64,000 nt of DNA from Suilimivivens aceti (lineage in GTDB: Bacteria > Bacillota > Clostridia > Lachnospirales > Lachnospiraceae): contig NZ_JAOQKJ010000006.1 in assembly GCF_025567405.1 (NCBI RefSeq), forward strand, positions 62,001-126,000. Reading direction: 5' to 3'. Made by a program: the position numbers and the translations under genes. The first letter of the stretch is position 1, and each line of letters starts with the position of its first letter. Under the pieces are notes generated by a model. That model was not told the origin of the DNA. It saw only the letters and a list, made by a program, of their open reading frames with translations, and searched no databases. Of this stretch, positions 1 to 8,943 are shown in pieces.

Positions 1-1
1 G

Positions 2-766
2 ACAGATACGAAGAATAAAGAGGCAGCTGTGCAGATCGAGATCAGCGGCAGGACAGTAACTCTTGGAGGTATGTGCAAGGGCTCTGGCATGATCCATCCC
101 AATATGTGCACCATGCTGGCTTTCGTGACAACAGATGCTGTAATCTCCAAAGAGCTGCTGACAAAGGCAGTGAAGGAGGATGTTGTAGATACCTTTAATA
201 TGATCTCCGTAGACGGAGATACTTCTACGAATGATACACTGCTTGTACTGGCAAATGGTATGGCAGAGAATCCGGAGATCAGGGAGAACAGCCCGGAATA
301 CGAAGCGTTCCGTGAGGCACTCCATGAGATCAATGAAACCCTGGCAAAGAAGATGGCAGGAGACGGAGAGGGAGCAACCGCTCTTTTTGAAACAAAGGTC
401 ATCCATGCACCGTCCAAACAGGATGCCCGTATTCTTGCCAAAGCTGTTATCTGTTCCAGCCTGACGAAGGCTGCGATCTACGGACATGATGCCAACTGGG
501 GAAGGATCCTGTGCGCCCTTGGCTACAGCGGTGTCATTTTTGATCCGGAGAAGATAGAGCTGTTCTTCGAAAGCAAAGCCGGCCGGATACAGATCTACAA
601 GGATGGTGTGGCAGCAGACTACAGTGAGGAGGAGGCAACAAAGATTCTTTCCGAGCCGGAGGTTACTGTGGTTGTGGATATGAAGAACGGAGAAGAGAGT
701 GCAACAGCATGGGGCTGCGACCTTACCTATGATTATGTAAAGATCAATGCAGATTACCGGAGTTGA
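2..766 (+). CDS. argJ: ArgJ, glutamate N-acetyltransferase / N-acetylglutamate synthase (5' part outside window)
   Basis: ArgJ moves the acetyl group of N-acetylornithine to glutamate and, in bifunctional forms, also makes acetylglutamate from acetyl-CoA, closing the cyclic arginine pathway in the cytosol. The reading frame is open from base 2, so the gene begins before the window; about 254 of roughly 400 residues are present. The self-cleavage segment K-G-S-G-M-I-H-P-N-M-C-T-M-L is visible, with the nucleophilic Thr codon at 110-112, so the whole beta chain and the end of the alpha chain are here. The G-D-T-S-T-N-D-T segment and the family-typical C-terminal end (W-G-C-D-L-T-Y-D-Y-V-K-I-N-A-D-Y) are intact. 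An internal GTG at 29 is not the true start. argB follows after 21 bases, so one operon is likely. Confidence 0.96.
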   Translation, partial: TDTKNKEAAVQIEISGRTVTLGGMCKGSGMIHPNMCTMLAFVTTDAVISKELLTKAVKEDVVDTFNMISVDGDTSTNDTLLVLANGMAENPEIRENSPEYEAFREALHEINETLAKKMAGDGEGATALFETKVIHAPSKQDARILAKAVICSSLTKAAIYGHDANWGRILCALGYSGVIFDPEKIELFFESKAGRIQIYKDGVAADYSEEEATKILSEPEVTVVVDMKNGEESATAWGCDLTYDYVKINADYRS

Positions 767-793
767 CAGCCGGGATTTCAGGGAGATATGAAC

Positions 794-1696
794 ATGGAAA
801 AGGATATGGAACAGGTATTACGGAAGGCAGAGGTACTGATCGAGGCACTTCCCTACATACAGAAATTTAACAGGAAGATCATCGTAGTCAAATATGGCGG
901 TTCAGCCATGAGCGATGAAGAGCTGCAGAAAAATGTCATCAAGGATGTTACCCTTTTGAAGCTGGTTGGCTTTAAACCGATCATCGTGCACGGCGGCGGC
1001 AAGGCCATCAGTAAATGGGTAGGAAAGGTTGGCAAGGAGGCAAAATTTGTGAATGGACTGCGTGTCACAGATGATGAGACCATGGAGATCGCAGAGATGG
1101 TGCTTTCCAGAGTCAATAAGCAGCTTGTGACTATGGTGGAGGAGCTTGGTGTCAAGGCCGTTGGTATCAGCGGTAAGGACGGCGGACTTCTGCAGGTGGA
1201 GAAAAAATATGCAGACGGTCAGGATATCGGTTATGTCGGAAATATCACAAAGGTAGACCCCAAGATCCTGTATGATCTGCTGGAGAAGGACTTCCTGCCG
1301 ATCATTGCACCGATTGGTCTGGATGATCAGTTTGCCACCTATAATATCAATGCAGATGATGCAGCCTGTGCGATTGCCAAAGCAATCAGTGCGGACAAGC
1401 TGGTATTCCTGACAGATATTGAAGGATTATACAAAGATATTAATGACAAGAGCAGCTTTATTTCCAGGATCACAGCTTCTGGCGCAGAGGAGCTGATAGG
1501 TGACGGTGTGATCGGCGGCGGTATGCTGCCAAAGCTTGCAAACTGTGCATCTGCTGTAAAGAACGGTGTCAACAGAGTCCATATTCTTGATGGAAGGATT
1601 CCACATTGTCTCCTGCTTGAGATCTTCACTAATTCCGGTGTGGGAACCATGATCCTCAGAGACGAGGATAAACAGCTCCTGGAGCAGCACGATTAG
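794..1696 (+). CDS. argB: Acetylglutamate kinase
   Basis: ArgB phosphorylates N-acetylglutamate, the second arginine step; it is an amino-acid-kinase-fold cytosolic enzyme. The phosphate-binding strand V-K-Y-G-G-S-A near residue 33, the H-G-G-G-K loop near residue 68 and the C-terminal G-V-G-T-M-I segment are visible, and the length (300 residues) is usual. Start choice: an ATG at 788 lies only 2 bases after the GGGAG at 781-785, whereas the ATG at 794 has an 8-base spacer, so 794 is preferred; both give the same core protein. It sits between argJ and argD in the same direction with short gaps, as expected for an arg operon (argC would lie upstream, outside the window). Confidence 0.95.
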   Translation: MEKDMEQVLRKAEVLIEALPYIQKFNRKIIVVKYGGSAMSDEELQKNVIKDVTLLKLVGFKPIIVHGGGKAISKWVGKVGKEAKFVNGLRVTDDETMEIAEMVLSRVNKQLVTMVEELGVKAVGISGKDGGLLQVEKKYADGQDIGYVGNITKVDPKILYDLLEKDFLPIIAPIGLDDQFATYNINADDAACAIAKAISADKLVFLTDIEGLYKDINDKSSFISRITASGAEELIGDGVIGGGMLPKLANCASAVKNGVNRVHILDGRIPHCLLLEIFTNSGVGTMILRDEDKQLLEQHD

Positions 1697-1721
1697 GCAG
1701 AAAGAAAGGACATAGGCAGAC

Positions 1722-2912
1722 ATGGAATCAATGAAGAATTATATAGAGGATGCAGAGGCAGCACTCCTTCATACGTATAACCGTTTTCAGGTGGTGCTGG
1801 ATAAGGGAGAAGGCGTTTACCTTTATGACATGGAAGGAAAGAAATATCTGGATTTCTGTGCAGGGATAGCTGTATTTGCCCTTGGCTATGGAAATAAGAT
1901 TTACAATGATGCCCTGAAAGAGCAGATCGACAAGGTGATCCATACTTCCAATTATTATTATAATATACCGGCTATTGAAGCTGCCAAAAAGCTGAAAAAG
2001 ATTTCCGGGATGGACAGAGTGTTTTTCACAAACAGCGGGGCAGAGTCTATTGAAGGAGCCATTAAGGCGGCAAGAAAATATGCTTATCTGAAGGACGGAA
2101 GAACAGACCATGAGATCATTGCCATGGAGCATTCCTTCCATGGAAGGACTATGGGGGCTCTTTCTGTTACAGGCAATAAAAAATACCGGGAAGCCTTTGA
2201 ACCCATGATCGGAAATATCCGCTTTGCCACATTAAATGATTTTCAGAGTGTTCTGGATCAGGTGACAGATAAGACCTGTGCGATCCTGTTTGAAACGGTA
2301 CAGGGAGAGGGCGGCATTTATCCTGCCACAGAAGAGTTTATGAAGCAGGTAAAGGCGCTGTGCGAGGAAAGGGACATTCTGATGATCCTTGACGAGATCC
2401 AGTGCGGTATGGGAAGATGCGGTGAGTATTATGCATGGCAGAGATATGGCATTAAGCCGGATATCATGACAAGTGCCAAGGCACTTGGCTGCGGTGTGCC
2501 GGTAGGTGCTTTTATGATGACAGAAAAGGTGGCTGCCCATTCTCTTACAAGCGGTGACCACGGAACGACCTATGGAGGAAATCCTCTTGCGGGTGCAGCT
2601 ATCAATGCGGTACTTGATTTATTTGAGGAGAACCATATAATAGAACATGTGAACCAGATCGGAGATTATCTGGCAAATCGCCTTGACGAACTGGTTGATA
2701 AGTATGATTTCATCACAGAACGCAGAGGTGTCAAGCTGATGCAGGGACTTGTATTTGACAGGCCAGTAGGTGATATCATAGGAAAAGCCCTGGAAAAGGG
2801 ACTGATATTGATAAACGCAGGACCGAATATCATCCGTTTTGTACCGCCTCTTGTCATTGAAGAGGAGAATGTGGACAAAATGATTGAGATTCTGACGTCC
2901 TGTCTGCAGTAA
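1722..2912 (+). CDS. argD: Acetylornithine aminotransferase
   Basis: A class-III PLP-dependent aminotransferase that converts N-acetylglutamate semialdehyde to N-acetylornithine using glutamate. At 396 residues the length is normal. The F-T-N-S-G-A-E-S segment near residue 105, the D-E-I-Q-C-G-M-G-R-C-G segment near residue 225 and the PLP lysine in S-A-K-A-L-G (K253) are present, as is the G-T-T-Y-G-G-N-P-L-A loop near 285. Related enzymes act on ornithine or succinylornithine; the argJ-argB context fixes the acetylornithine role. A purine-rich GAAAGGA precedes the ATG. Confidence 0.95.
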   Translation: MESMKNYIEDAEAALLHTYNRFQVVLDKGEGVYLYDMEGKKYLDFCAGIAVFALGYGNKIYNDALKEQIDKVIHTSNYYYNIPAIEAAKKLKKISGMDRVFFTNSGAESIEGAIKAARKYAYLKDGRTDHEIIAMEHSFHGRTMGALSVTGNKKYREAFEPMIGNIRFATLNDFQSVLDQVTDKTCAILFETVQGEGGIYPATEEFMKQVKALCEERDILMILDEIQCGMGRCGEYYAWQRYGIKPDIMTSAKALGCGVPVGAFMMTEKVAAHSLTSGDHGTTYGGNPLAGAAINAVLDLFEENHIIEHVNQIGDYLANRLDELVDKYDFITERRGVKLMQGLVFDRPVGDIIGKALEKGLILINAGPNIIRFVPPLVIEEENVDKMIEILTSCLQ

Positions 2913-2926
2913 ATGGAGTATGATTT

Positions 2927-4450
2927 ATGGGTTTTAAGAAACGACTGGCGGCTGCACTTCTTCTTGCAGCCGTTGCTTTTCTGACTTTTGGAATTGCCAG
3001 ATCAGGCATGCAGGTCAGTGAAAAACAGGAAGAAAAATTTCCTGCTTTTACAGGAGAAAAGGATACGCTGTATCTCTGGTATACAGACGAGGCACTGACC
3101 TCTTATCTTACCAGTGCAGCAGTTACGTACAATGAAAATAATGATGTGAGGATCGTGCCGGTGCAGCAGTCCGGACCGGAATATCTGGAGCAGATCAATG
3201 CTGCTTCCCTTTCCGGAGAGGAGCTGCCGGATCTGTATATCCTCAGCCATGATTCACTGGAAAAGGCTTATCTGGCAGGACTAGCAGAGGAGGTAAGGCT
3301 TCGTGAAAGGACATCCCTTAGGGATACCTACAGGGATACAGGACTTTCAGCAGCTACTTATCAGGGAAAGGTGATCGGATATCCTTTTTATTTTGAAACA
3401 AGTGCGCTTCTCTATAATAAAACATATCTGGAGGATCTGGCAGAGAGTCGGCTTCAGGCAGAGGCGGATATAGCGGCAGGAGAAGAAGCACAGCAGCAGG
3501 CGGATGCCGGAAATGTCACGCAGGACACAGCAGAGGAAATGCCTTCCTTTTCGGATGAAGAGATTGAGGCAAGGGTACAGGAGCTCATCCCAAAGACACT
3601 GGAGGATATGAAGACCTTTGCTGACAGCTATGATGCACCGGAAGCGGTAGAGGGTGTCTTCAAATGGGATGTGACAGATATTTTCTACAATTATTTCTTT
3701 ATTGGCAATGCGATTGAGATGGGTGGAGCTGCCGGAGATGATATTTCACAGATTGACATTTATAATCTGAATGCTATCCGGAATATGAGAGCCTATGAGG
3801 AACTGAACCAGTTCTTTTCCATAGATACCAGTGAGATCAGTTATGAGAGCGTGATCCATGAATTTATGGAAGGCAGGCAGGTATTTACAGTAGCAACCTC
3901 AGATGTGGTCGGTACACTGGAGCAGGCAGAGGAGGATGGCAGCTTCCCTTATGAATATGGGATCGCCCTTCTTCCTGATATTGATGCAGACAGGGAGACA
4001 AAGCCGCTTTCCATGACGCAGTGTGTAGTAGTGAACGGTTATGGGACGCATCAGGAGGATGCCAATGATTTTGCCTTTTTCCTGACGGCAGGATACAATG
4101 AAAGTCTTTATGCAAGAAGCGGTAAGGTATCGGCTGCAAGAGATGCAGATTACGGAAATGAGGCGCTTTCCATGTTTGCAGAAGCCTATGATAATTCTGT
4201 GTCCATGCCGAAAATGATCGAAACCAGTAATTTCTGGGTATTGCTTGAACGCGTATTTTCCCAGGTATGGAATGGAACTGACGCAAATGACGCACTGAAG
4301 GAATTGTCGGAGCAGATCATGCAGCAGGTGACCGGACGGGAGTATGAAGAAGTTTATATCGAAGATGTGCAGGAAGAAACAGATGTAGAGTATCTGGATG
4401 AAGAATACTATACGGAGGAAGCACAGAAGGAAGGGCAGGCGGAAGAATAG
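2927..4450 (+). CDS. Extracellular solute-binding protein (family 1 type), orphan
   Basis: A 507-residue protein starting with a basic residue cluster and a hydrophobic segment (about residues 7-25), so it is exported or membrane-anchored. No lipobox cysteine is seen, unlike most Gram-positive binding proteins. The body resembles ABC-transporter sugar/oligosaccharide-binding proteins: a beta strand D-T-L-Y-L-W-Y-T after the signal, then P-D-L-Y-I-L-S-H-D, Y-P-F-Y-F-E-T-S-A-L-L-Y-N-K and a late helical C lobe. Two stretches are very acidic: a Glu/Ala/Gln-rich insertion near residues 175-215 and a Glu/Tyr/Asp-rich tail after about 475. No permease or ATPase gene adjoins it; it starts 14 bases after argD and may be co-transcribed with the arg genes. 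The ligand cannot be inferred. Confidence 0.75.
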   Translation: MGFKKRLAAALLLAAVAFLTFGIARSGMQVSEKQEEKFPAFTGEKDTLYLWYTDEALTSYLTSAAVTYNENNDVRIVPVQQSGPEYLEQINAASLSGEELPDLYILSHDSLEKAYLAGLAEEVRLRERTSLRDTYRDTGLSAATYQGKVIGYPFYFETSALLYNKTYLEDLAESRLQAEADIAAGEEAQQQADAGNVTQDTAEEMPSFSDEEIEARVQELIPKTLEDMKTFADSYDAPEAVEGVFKWDVTDIFYNYFFIGNAIEMGGAAGDDISQIDIYNLNAIRNMRAYEELNQFFSIDTSEISYESVIHEFMEGRQVFTVATSDVVGTLEQAEEDGSFPYEYGIALLPDIDADRETKPLSMTQCVVVNGYGTHQEDANDFAFFLTAGYNESLYARSGKVSAARDADYGNEALSMFAEAYDNSVSMPKMIETSNFWVLLERVFSQVWNGTDANDALKELSEQIMQQVTGREYEEVYIEDVQEETDVEYLDEEYYTEEAQKEGQAEE

Positions 4451-4528
4451 CGGATCAGACAGACTGATTATGTATAAAATCCAGCCATACAGGATACATT
4501 ACGGATAAAAACGTAAGGAGATTCTGAT

Positions 4529-4960
4529 ATGGTTGGATTTTTGATTGCGATAATTTCCGGAGCATTGATGAGTGTACAGGGAGTTTTTAATACAGGTGTC
4601 ACGAAATCGTCCAGTATCTGGGTGGCCAGTGCCTTTGTCCAGCTTTCTGCCCTCATCGTCTGTCTTTGTGCCTGGCTGTTTACAGACAGGACTTCTTTTG
4701 TGACGCTTACGAGGGTAGAACCGAAGTATATGCTCCTTGGAGGCGCCATAGGGGCATTTATCACCTATACAGTGATCCGCAGTATGGAAATGCTCGGACC
4801 GGCAAGAGCGGTCATGCTGATCGTGACTGCCCAGCTTCTTGCTGCCTATATGATTGAACTGTTTGGCATTTTTGGCGTGGAGAAGCAGCCCTTTTCTTTC
4901 AGAAGGATGATCGGAATGGCAGCTGCTATTGTGGGAATAGTGGTATTTAAATGGGAATAA
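4529..4960 (+). CDS. DMT-family small membrane transporter (YdcZ/DUF606-like)
   Basis: A 143-residue, very hydrophobic protein with about five predicted membrane helices (around residues 2-20, 30-50, 66-85, 90-110 and 123-140). The start G-F-L-I-A-I-I-S-G-A-L-M-S-V-Q-G-V-F-N and the later G-G-A-I-G-A-F segment match the DUF606/YdcZ half-size transporters of the drug/metabolite superfamily. The substrate is unknown. The ATG follows a GTAAGGAG ribosome binding site. The gene stands alone between the binding-protein gene and the promoter of the comEA operon. Confidence 0.8.
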   Translation: MVGFLIAIISGALMSVQGVFNTGVTKSSSIWVASAFVQLSALIVCLCAWLFTDRTSFVTLTRVEPKYMLLGGAIGAFITYTVIRSMEMLGPARAVMLIVTAQLLAAYMIELFGIFGVEKQPFSFRRMIGMAAAIVGIVVFKWE

Positions 4961-4988
4961 GGTCATATTTTTATGTTGTCAATACCAC

Positions 4989-5017
4989 TTGCGCAACCTG
5001 TGAAAAACCTTTACAAT
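4989..5017 (+). promoter_or_regulatory. Sigma-A-type promoter upstream of comEA
   Basis: TTGCGC at 4989-4994 and TACAAT at 5012-5017 are separated by 17 bases, about 55 bases before the comEA start codon. It is the best-placed promoter for the comEA-to-comEC run of genes. Prediction from sequence only. Confidence 0.55.
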
Positions 5018-5073
5018 ATTAATCAGTCGTGATACAGGGGGCCTTTTTGTCATGTGCAGGAAGGAGTAGAACG

Positions 5074-5721
5074 ATGAAAAAGAAACATAAGATATTGCTT
5101 GGTATGCTGGTTCTTGCCGGGTGTCTGCTTTTTGGATGTGAGAAACGCAGGACTGAGCTTTTTTCGGAAGAAAAGCAGGATACGGAGGAGGCTGGTGCTA
5201 CATCAGGCCAGGAGGAACAGGAGCTGCAGAGCAGTCAGCAGATAACTGCCAGCCAGACTGTATTTGTGCATGTCTGTGGAGCTGTGGAGAACCCGGGTGT
5301 TTATGAACTTGCAGGGGATGCGAGGGTGTATCAGGCGGTAGAAGCAGCCGGTGGATTTTTGCCGGAGGCCTGTGAGGAATATGTGAACCAGGCCGGGGCA
5401 CTTACCGATGGAACGCGGCTTTATATTCCGACAGAGGACGAGGTCAGAGAGCTTTCGCAGGCAGGAAAGGATACGCTGACAGAAGAGCTTCTTTTGCAGT
5501 CTGATAGTGAAACAGACCCGGCAGACGGACTTGTGAATATCAATACGGCATCGATGGAGGAGCTGTGTACACTTCCCGGGATCGGAGAAGGAAAAGCCAG
5601 GCATATTATCAGTTACAGAGAAAGTACAGGAAAATTTGAACAGATAGAGGATATTATGAAGGTAGAAGGGATCAAGGAAGGTCTTTTTGGAAAGATCAGG
5701 GATCTTATTACTGCCGGATGA
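5074..5721 (+). CDS. comEA: ComEA-like DNA receptor lipoprotein
   Basis: ComEA binds double-stranded DNA outside the membrane and passes it to the ComEC channel during natural transformation. The 215-residue protein has a lipoprotein signal ending in L-F-G-C (Cys about residue 22), an acidic/Gln-rich linker, an SLBB-type domain (T-V-F-V-H-V-C-G-A-V-E-N-P-G-V-Y, near 65-125), and a C-terminal helix-hairpin-helix pair (V-N-I-N-T-A-S, L-P-G-I-G-E-G-K-A, near 150-213) typical of ComEA. The ATG at 5074 with an AGGAAGGAG ribosome site is chosen over an upstream in-frame GTG at 5029, because the signal peptide begins at 5074. comEC lies four genes downstream in the same run. Confidence 0.9.
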   Translation: MKKKHKILLGMLVLAGCLLFGCEKRRTELFSEEKQDTEEAGATSGQEEQELQSSQQITASQTVFVHVCGAVENPGVYELAGDARVYQAVEAAGGFLPEACEEYVNQAGALTDGTRLYIPTEDEVRELSQAGKDTLTEELLLQSDSETDPADGLVNINTASMEELCTLPGIGEGKARHIISYRESTGKFEQIEDIMKVEGIKEGLFGKIRDLITAG

Positions 5722-5770
5722 TTCAGTGTGGAATCGGAAAGCCGCAGAAGCGGCAGAAAAAGAGGGAAAG

Positions 5771-6451
5771 ATGGCGAAGAAGGTTTTGGTTGTGGACGAT
5801 GAGAAGCTGATCGTAAAGGGAATCAGGTTCAGTCTGGAACAGGACGGTATGGAAGTGGAATGTGCCTATGACGGAGAAGAGGCACTGCAGAAGATAAAGG
5901 ATACAGAATATGATATTGTACTGCTGGATGTGATGCTTCCAAGGCTGACAGGGTTTGAGGTGTGTCAGCAGGTCAGGGAATTTTCTTCTGTGCCGATCGT
6001 CATGCTGACAGCCAAGGGTGAGGATATGGATAAGATCCTCGGACTTGAGTACGGTGCAGACGATTATATTACGAAGCCGTTCAATATTCTGGAGGTAAAG
6101 GCAAGACTGAAGGCCATTATGAGACGGACCGCACCGAAGACAAAGGAAGAAACGAAGATCATAGAGCGGGGAGATATGCGTCTTGACTGCGACGGAAGAA
6201 GGGTATATGTAGCAGGCAGGGAGATCAATCTGACAGCCAAGGAATTTGAACTGCTGGAGCTTCTCATCCTGAATCCCAACAAGGTATACAGTAGGGAAGC
6301 ACTTCTTAAGCTGGTATGGGGTACAGACTATCCGGGAGATGTAAGAACCGTGGATGTGCATATCCGTCGTCTGCGTGAAAAAATTGAGGAAAATCCCAGC
6401 GAGCCCAGATATGTACATACCAAGTGGGGTGTTGGGTATTACTTTGCCTAG
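5771..6451 (+). CDS. OmpR/PhoB-family response regulator
   Basis: A 226-residue two-component DNA-binding regulator. The receiver domain (residues 1-120) has the acidic pair V-V-D-D-E-K, the phospho-acceptor Asp at about D53 in L-L-D-V-M-L-P, T-A-K near 80 and the Y-I-T-K-P-F lysine loop near 100. The C-terminal winged helix (about 130-226) ends with R-Y-V-H-T-K-W-G-V-G-Y-Y-F, as in WalR/PhoP-like regulators. The ATG at 5771 follows AGAGGGAAAG; longer in-frame starts overlap comEA and lack a good ribosome site. The cognate kinase starts 10 bases after the stop. Cell-envelope control is plausible from WalR likeness but is not shown by the sequence. Confidence 0.93.
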   Translation: MAKKVLVVDDEKLIVKGIRFSLEQDGMEVECAYDGEEALQKIKDTEYDIVLLDVMLPRLTGFEVCQQVREFSSVPIVMLTAKGEDMDKILGLEYGADDYITKPFNILEVKARLKAIMRRTAPKTKEETKIIERGDMRLDCDGRRVYVAGREINLTAKEFELLELLILNPNKVYSREALLKLVWGTDYPGDVRTVDVHIRRLREKIEENPSEPRYVHTKWGVGYYFA

Positions 6452-6460
6452 AGGACAGCT

Positions 6461-7942
6461 ATGAAAAGGAAAATCACTGCTTTTTTGAAGAAACTGGGAA
6501 TCTGGCGAAGCCTGAAGGTACGCCTGTTTCTGATCATTCTCTTAATGGGGCTTGTTCCCGCCTATATTATCAAGGCAGGAATTCTACAGAATTATGAAGC
6601 AAGAGCTGTTGACGTGCGGCAGTCGGATGTCCAGAATCAGTTAAAGATCATTGCCAATCATCTGATCACCTATAATTATCTGCAGGACACATCTTCTGAG
6701 GTTATCAATGCAGAGCTCGAACAGCTGTCCAATCTTTACAGTGGCCGTGTACTGATCATAAACGGCAATCTGAAAATCATCAAAGATACCTATGGAATCA
6801 GTGAAGGAAAAACCATTATATCAGAGGAAGTCATTAAATGTCTGAAGGGGACAGGGATGTCCAAGTATGACAGGAATAATGGCTTTATTGAGATTACCAC
6901 ACCGATCACGGAAACAGTAACGGCAGAAAATCAGACAGAGGGTATGCCAGAGGGAACGGAGCTGACAAGAGGTGTTATGCTGACCAGTGTTTCTACGGAT
7001 ATCATCATGGCAACCATGGATGTGCTGAACCGGAAAGCACTGATCCTGGAGATCATTATGGTAGTAGTTGTATTTGCTATTGCGGGGGTTCTGGCAAATG
7101 TACTGATCAGGCCGTTTGACCGGATCACAAAGGCGATTATGGAGATCGGAAACGGGCATATGGATGGAGATATTTCTGTACCGACTTACCAGGAAACAGA
7201 GCATATTTCCAATGCGTTTAACCTTTTACATAATCAGATGATGAACATGGACAGCTCCAGGCAGGATTTTGTAGCGAATGTATCCCACGAGCTGAAAACA
7301 CCTATCACGTCTGTCAAGGTGCTGGCTGATTCCCTTCTTGCGCAGCAGGATGTGCCGGCGGAATTATACCGGGAATTCCTTGAGGATATTGCAGAGGAGA
7401 TCGAACGGGAGGATAAGATCATCAATGATCTGCTGGCGCTTGTAAAAATGGACAAGTCAGCGGCTGAACTGAATATTACCAGTGTCAATATGAATGAGCT
7501 GGCTGAGATCATTTTAAAAAGAATGCGTCCCATTGCAAGAAAAAGGGATATAGAGCTTCTACTTGTCAGTACCAGAGAGGTTACCGCCGAGATAGATGAA
7601 GTGAAAATGTCACTGATCCTTACGAACCTTATAGAAAATGCCATTAAATACAATAGAGAACACGGAAAGGTGACTGTGACACTGGATGCTGATCACCAGT
7701 ATTTTACCATTACAGTAGAAGATACAGGAATTGGTATTCCGGAGGAGTCGTTAAACAGGATCTATGACAGGTTTTACCGGGTGGATAAGTCTCATTCCAG
7801 GGAGATCGGGGGAACCGGACTCGGGCTTGCTATCACGAAAAATGCCGTACAGCTTCACAGAGGATCCATCAAAGTGGAAAGTACCTTTGGCGAAGGCACC
7901 AGATTTCTTGTGAAGATTCCGCTGACACACAGTCTGCTGTAG
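6461..7942 (+). CDS. Membrane sensor histidine kinase (HAMP)
   Basis: A 493-residue kinase partner of the preceding regulator. Membrane helices lie near residues 18-40 and 193-215, with an extracytoplasmic sensor region of about 150 residues between them. A HAMP linker follows (about 215-268), then the HisKA dimerisation helix with the phosphorylated His at about H276 in S-H-E-L-K-T-P. The HATPase domain has N-box N-L-I-E-N-A-I-K-Y-N (about 390), G1 D-T-G-I-G-I-P (about 425) and G2 G-T-G-L-G-L-A-I (about 452). All catalytic motifs look intact. The layout resembles WalK, but no PAS domain is evident and the walHIJ partners are absent; the downstream neighbour is a GerMN lipoprotein. Confidence 0.93.
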   Translation: MKRKITAFLKKLGIWRSLKVRLFLIILLMGLVPAYIIKAGILQNYEARAVDVRQSDVQNQLKIIANHLITYNYLQDTSSEVINAELEQLSNLYSGRVLIINGNLKIIKDTYGISEGKTIISEEVIKCLKGTGMSKYDRNNGFIEITTPITETVTAENQTEGMPEGTELTRGVMLTSVSTDIIMATMDVLNRKALILEIIMVVVVFAIAGVLANVLIRPFDRITKAIMEIGNGHMDGDISVPTYQETEHISNAFNLLHNQMMNMDSSRQDFVANVSHELKTPITSVKVLADSLLAQQDVPAELYREFLEDIAEEIEREDKIINDLLALVKMDKSAAELNITSVNMNELAEIILKRMRPIARKRDIELLLVSTREVTAEIDEVKMSLILTNLIENAIKYNREHGKVTVTLDADHQYFTITVEDTGIGIPEESLNRIYDRFYRVDKSHSREIGGTGLGLAITKNAVQLHRGSIKVESTFGEGTRFLVKIPLTHSLL

Positions 7943-7953
7943 AGGAGTTTTTT

Positions 7954-8910
7954 ATGAAAAGATTAACGGGCAAAATGACTATTCTGGTCTGCTTCTTTTG
8001 TATGCTGTTTCTTTTTTTGATAACAGGATGCGGCAAAGAGAAGGAAGAAAAGAATCAGTACCATTATAAAGTATATTACGTAAATCATGACAGAACCGGT
8101 GTGATCTCAGAGGACTATGTGACAGAGAACACAGACGTAGGCAGCCTTCTTGAAGAACTGGTCACGCAGCTTGGAACGGTGCCGGAAAAGCTCCAGTATC
8201 ATGCACCGTTGGCAGGCAGCTTTGAGCTGTTATCCATGCAGCTTAAGGACGGACAGCTGATCCTGGATTTTAATACAGCCTACCGGGAACAGGAAATGGT
8301 CACAGAGATCCTGAACCGGGCATCTATCGTAAGAACGCTTTCCCAGGTGAAGGATGTGCAGTATGTTTCCTTTCTGGTGGAGGGAGAGCCTTTTGTGGAT
8401 GCTTCCGGGAGTGTTGTGGGTGTTATGAGTGCAGATACCTTTATCGATAATGCGGGAAATGAGATCAATACTTACGAAAAGGTGAAGCTTCAGCTGTATT
8501 TTGCTGATGAAGATGGGACAGGGCTTCAGGCAGTCAGCCGCACGAAGGTCTATAACAGTAATATTTCACTGGAGCGGCTTGTCATGGAAGAACTGATCGC
8601 AGGACCACAGGCAGATGATACCGGGCTTGCTGCAGGAAGAAAAGATGGACCGGTCATAAATCCGGCAACCAAAATTGTCAGTGTAGCAGTCCGTGATGGC
8701 ATTTGTTATGTTAATCTGGATAACAGTTTTCTGAATCAGATCTATAATGTCACACCGGAAGTAACAATCTATGCGATCACCAATTCTCTGATCGAACTGA
8801 CCGGTGTGAATAAGGTGCAGATTTCCGTGAACGGAGAAACCAGCGTGAATTACAGGGAAAATATCAATCTGTCTACGGTATTTGAACGGAATCTGGATAT
8901 GGTGAAATAA
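7954..8910 (+). CDS. GerMN-domain lipoprotein
   Basis: A 318-residue lipoprotein with a signal ending I-T-G-C at about residue 26. Two GerMN (sporulation/germination M) repeats follow: one near residues 60-155 (with L-K-D-G-Q-L-I-L-D-F-N-T-A-Y) and one near 195-305 (with V-R-D-G-I-C-Y-V-N-L-D-N-S-F). GerMN proteins are surface proteins of sporulating Firmicutes; a cell-wall or spore-envelope role is likely, without a known activity. It starts 12 bases after the kinase gene, so it is probably in the same operon. Confidence 0.85.
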   Translation: MKRLTGKMTILVCFFCMLFLFLITGCGKEKEEKNQYHYKVYYVNHDRTGVISEDYVTENTDVGSLLEELVTQLGTVPEKLQYHAPLAGSFELLSMQLKDGQLILDFNTAYREQEMVTEILNRASIVRTLSQVKDVQYVSFLVEGEPFVDASGSVVGVMSADTFIDNAGNEINTYEKVKLQLYFADEDGTGLQAVSRTKVYNSNISLERLVMEELIAGPQADDTGLAAGRKDGPVINPATKIVSVAVRDGICYVNLDNSFLNQIYNVTPEVTIYAITNSLIELTGVNKVQISVNGETSVNYRENINLSTVFERNLDMVK

Positions 8911-8943
8911 CAGTATCAGGAGAAAATCAGATAAAGGAGGAGC

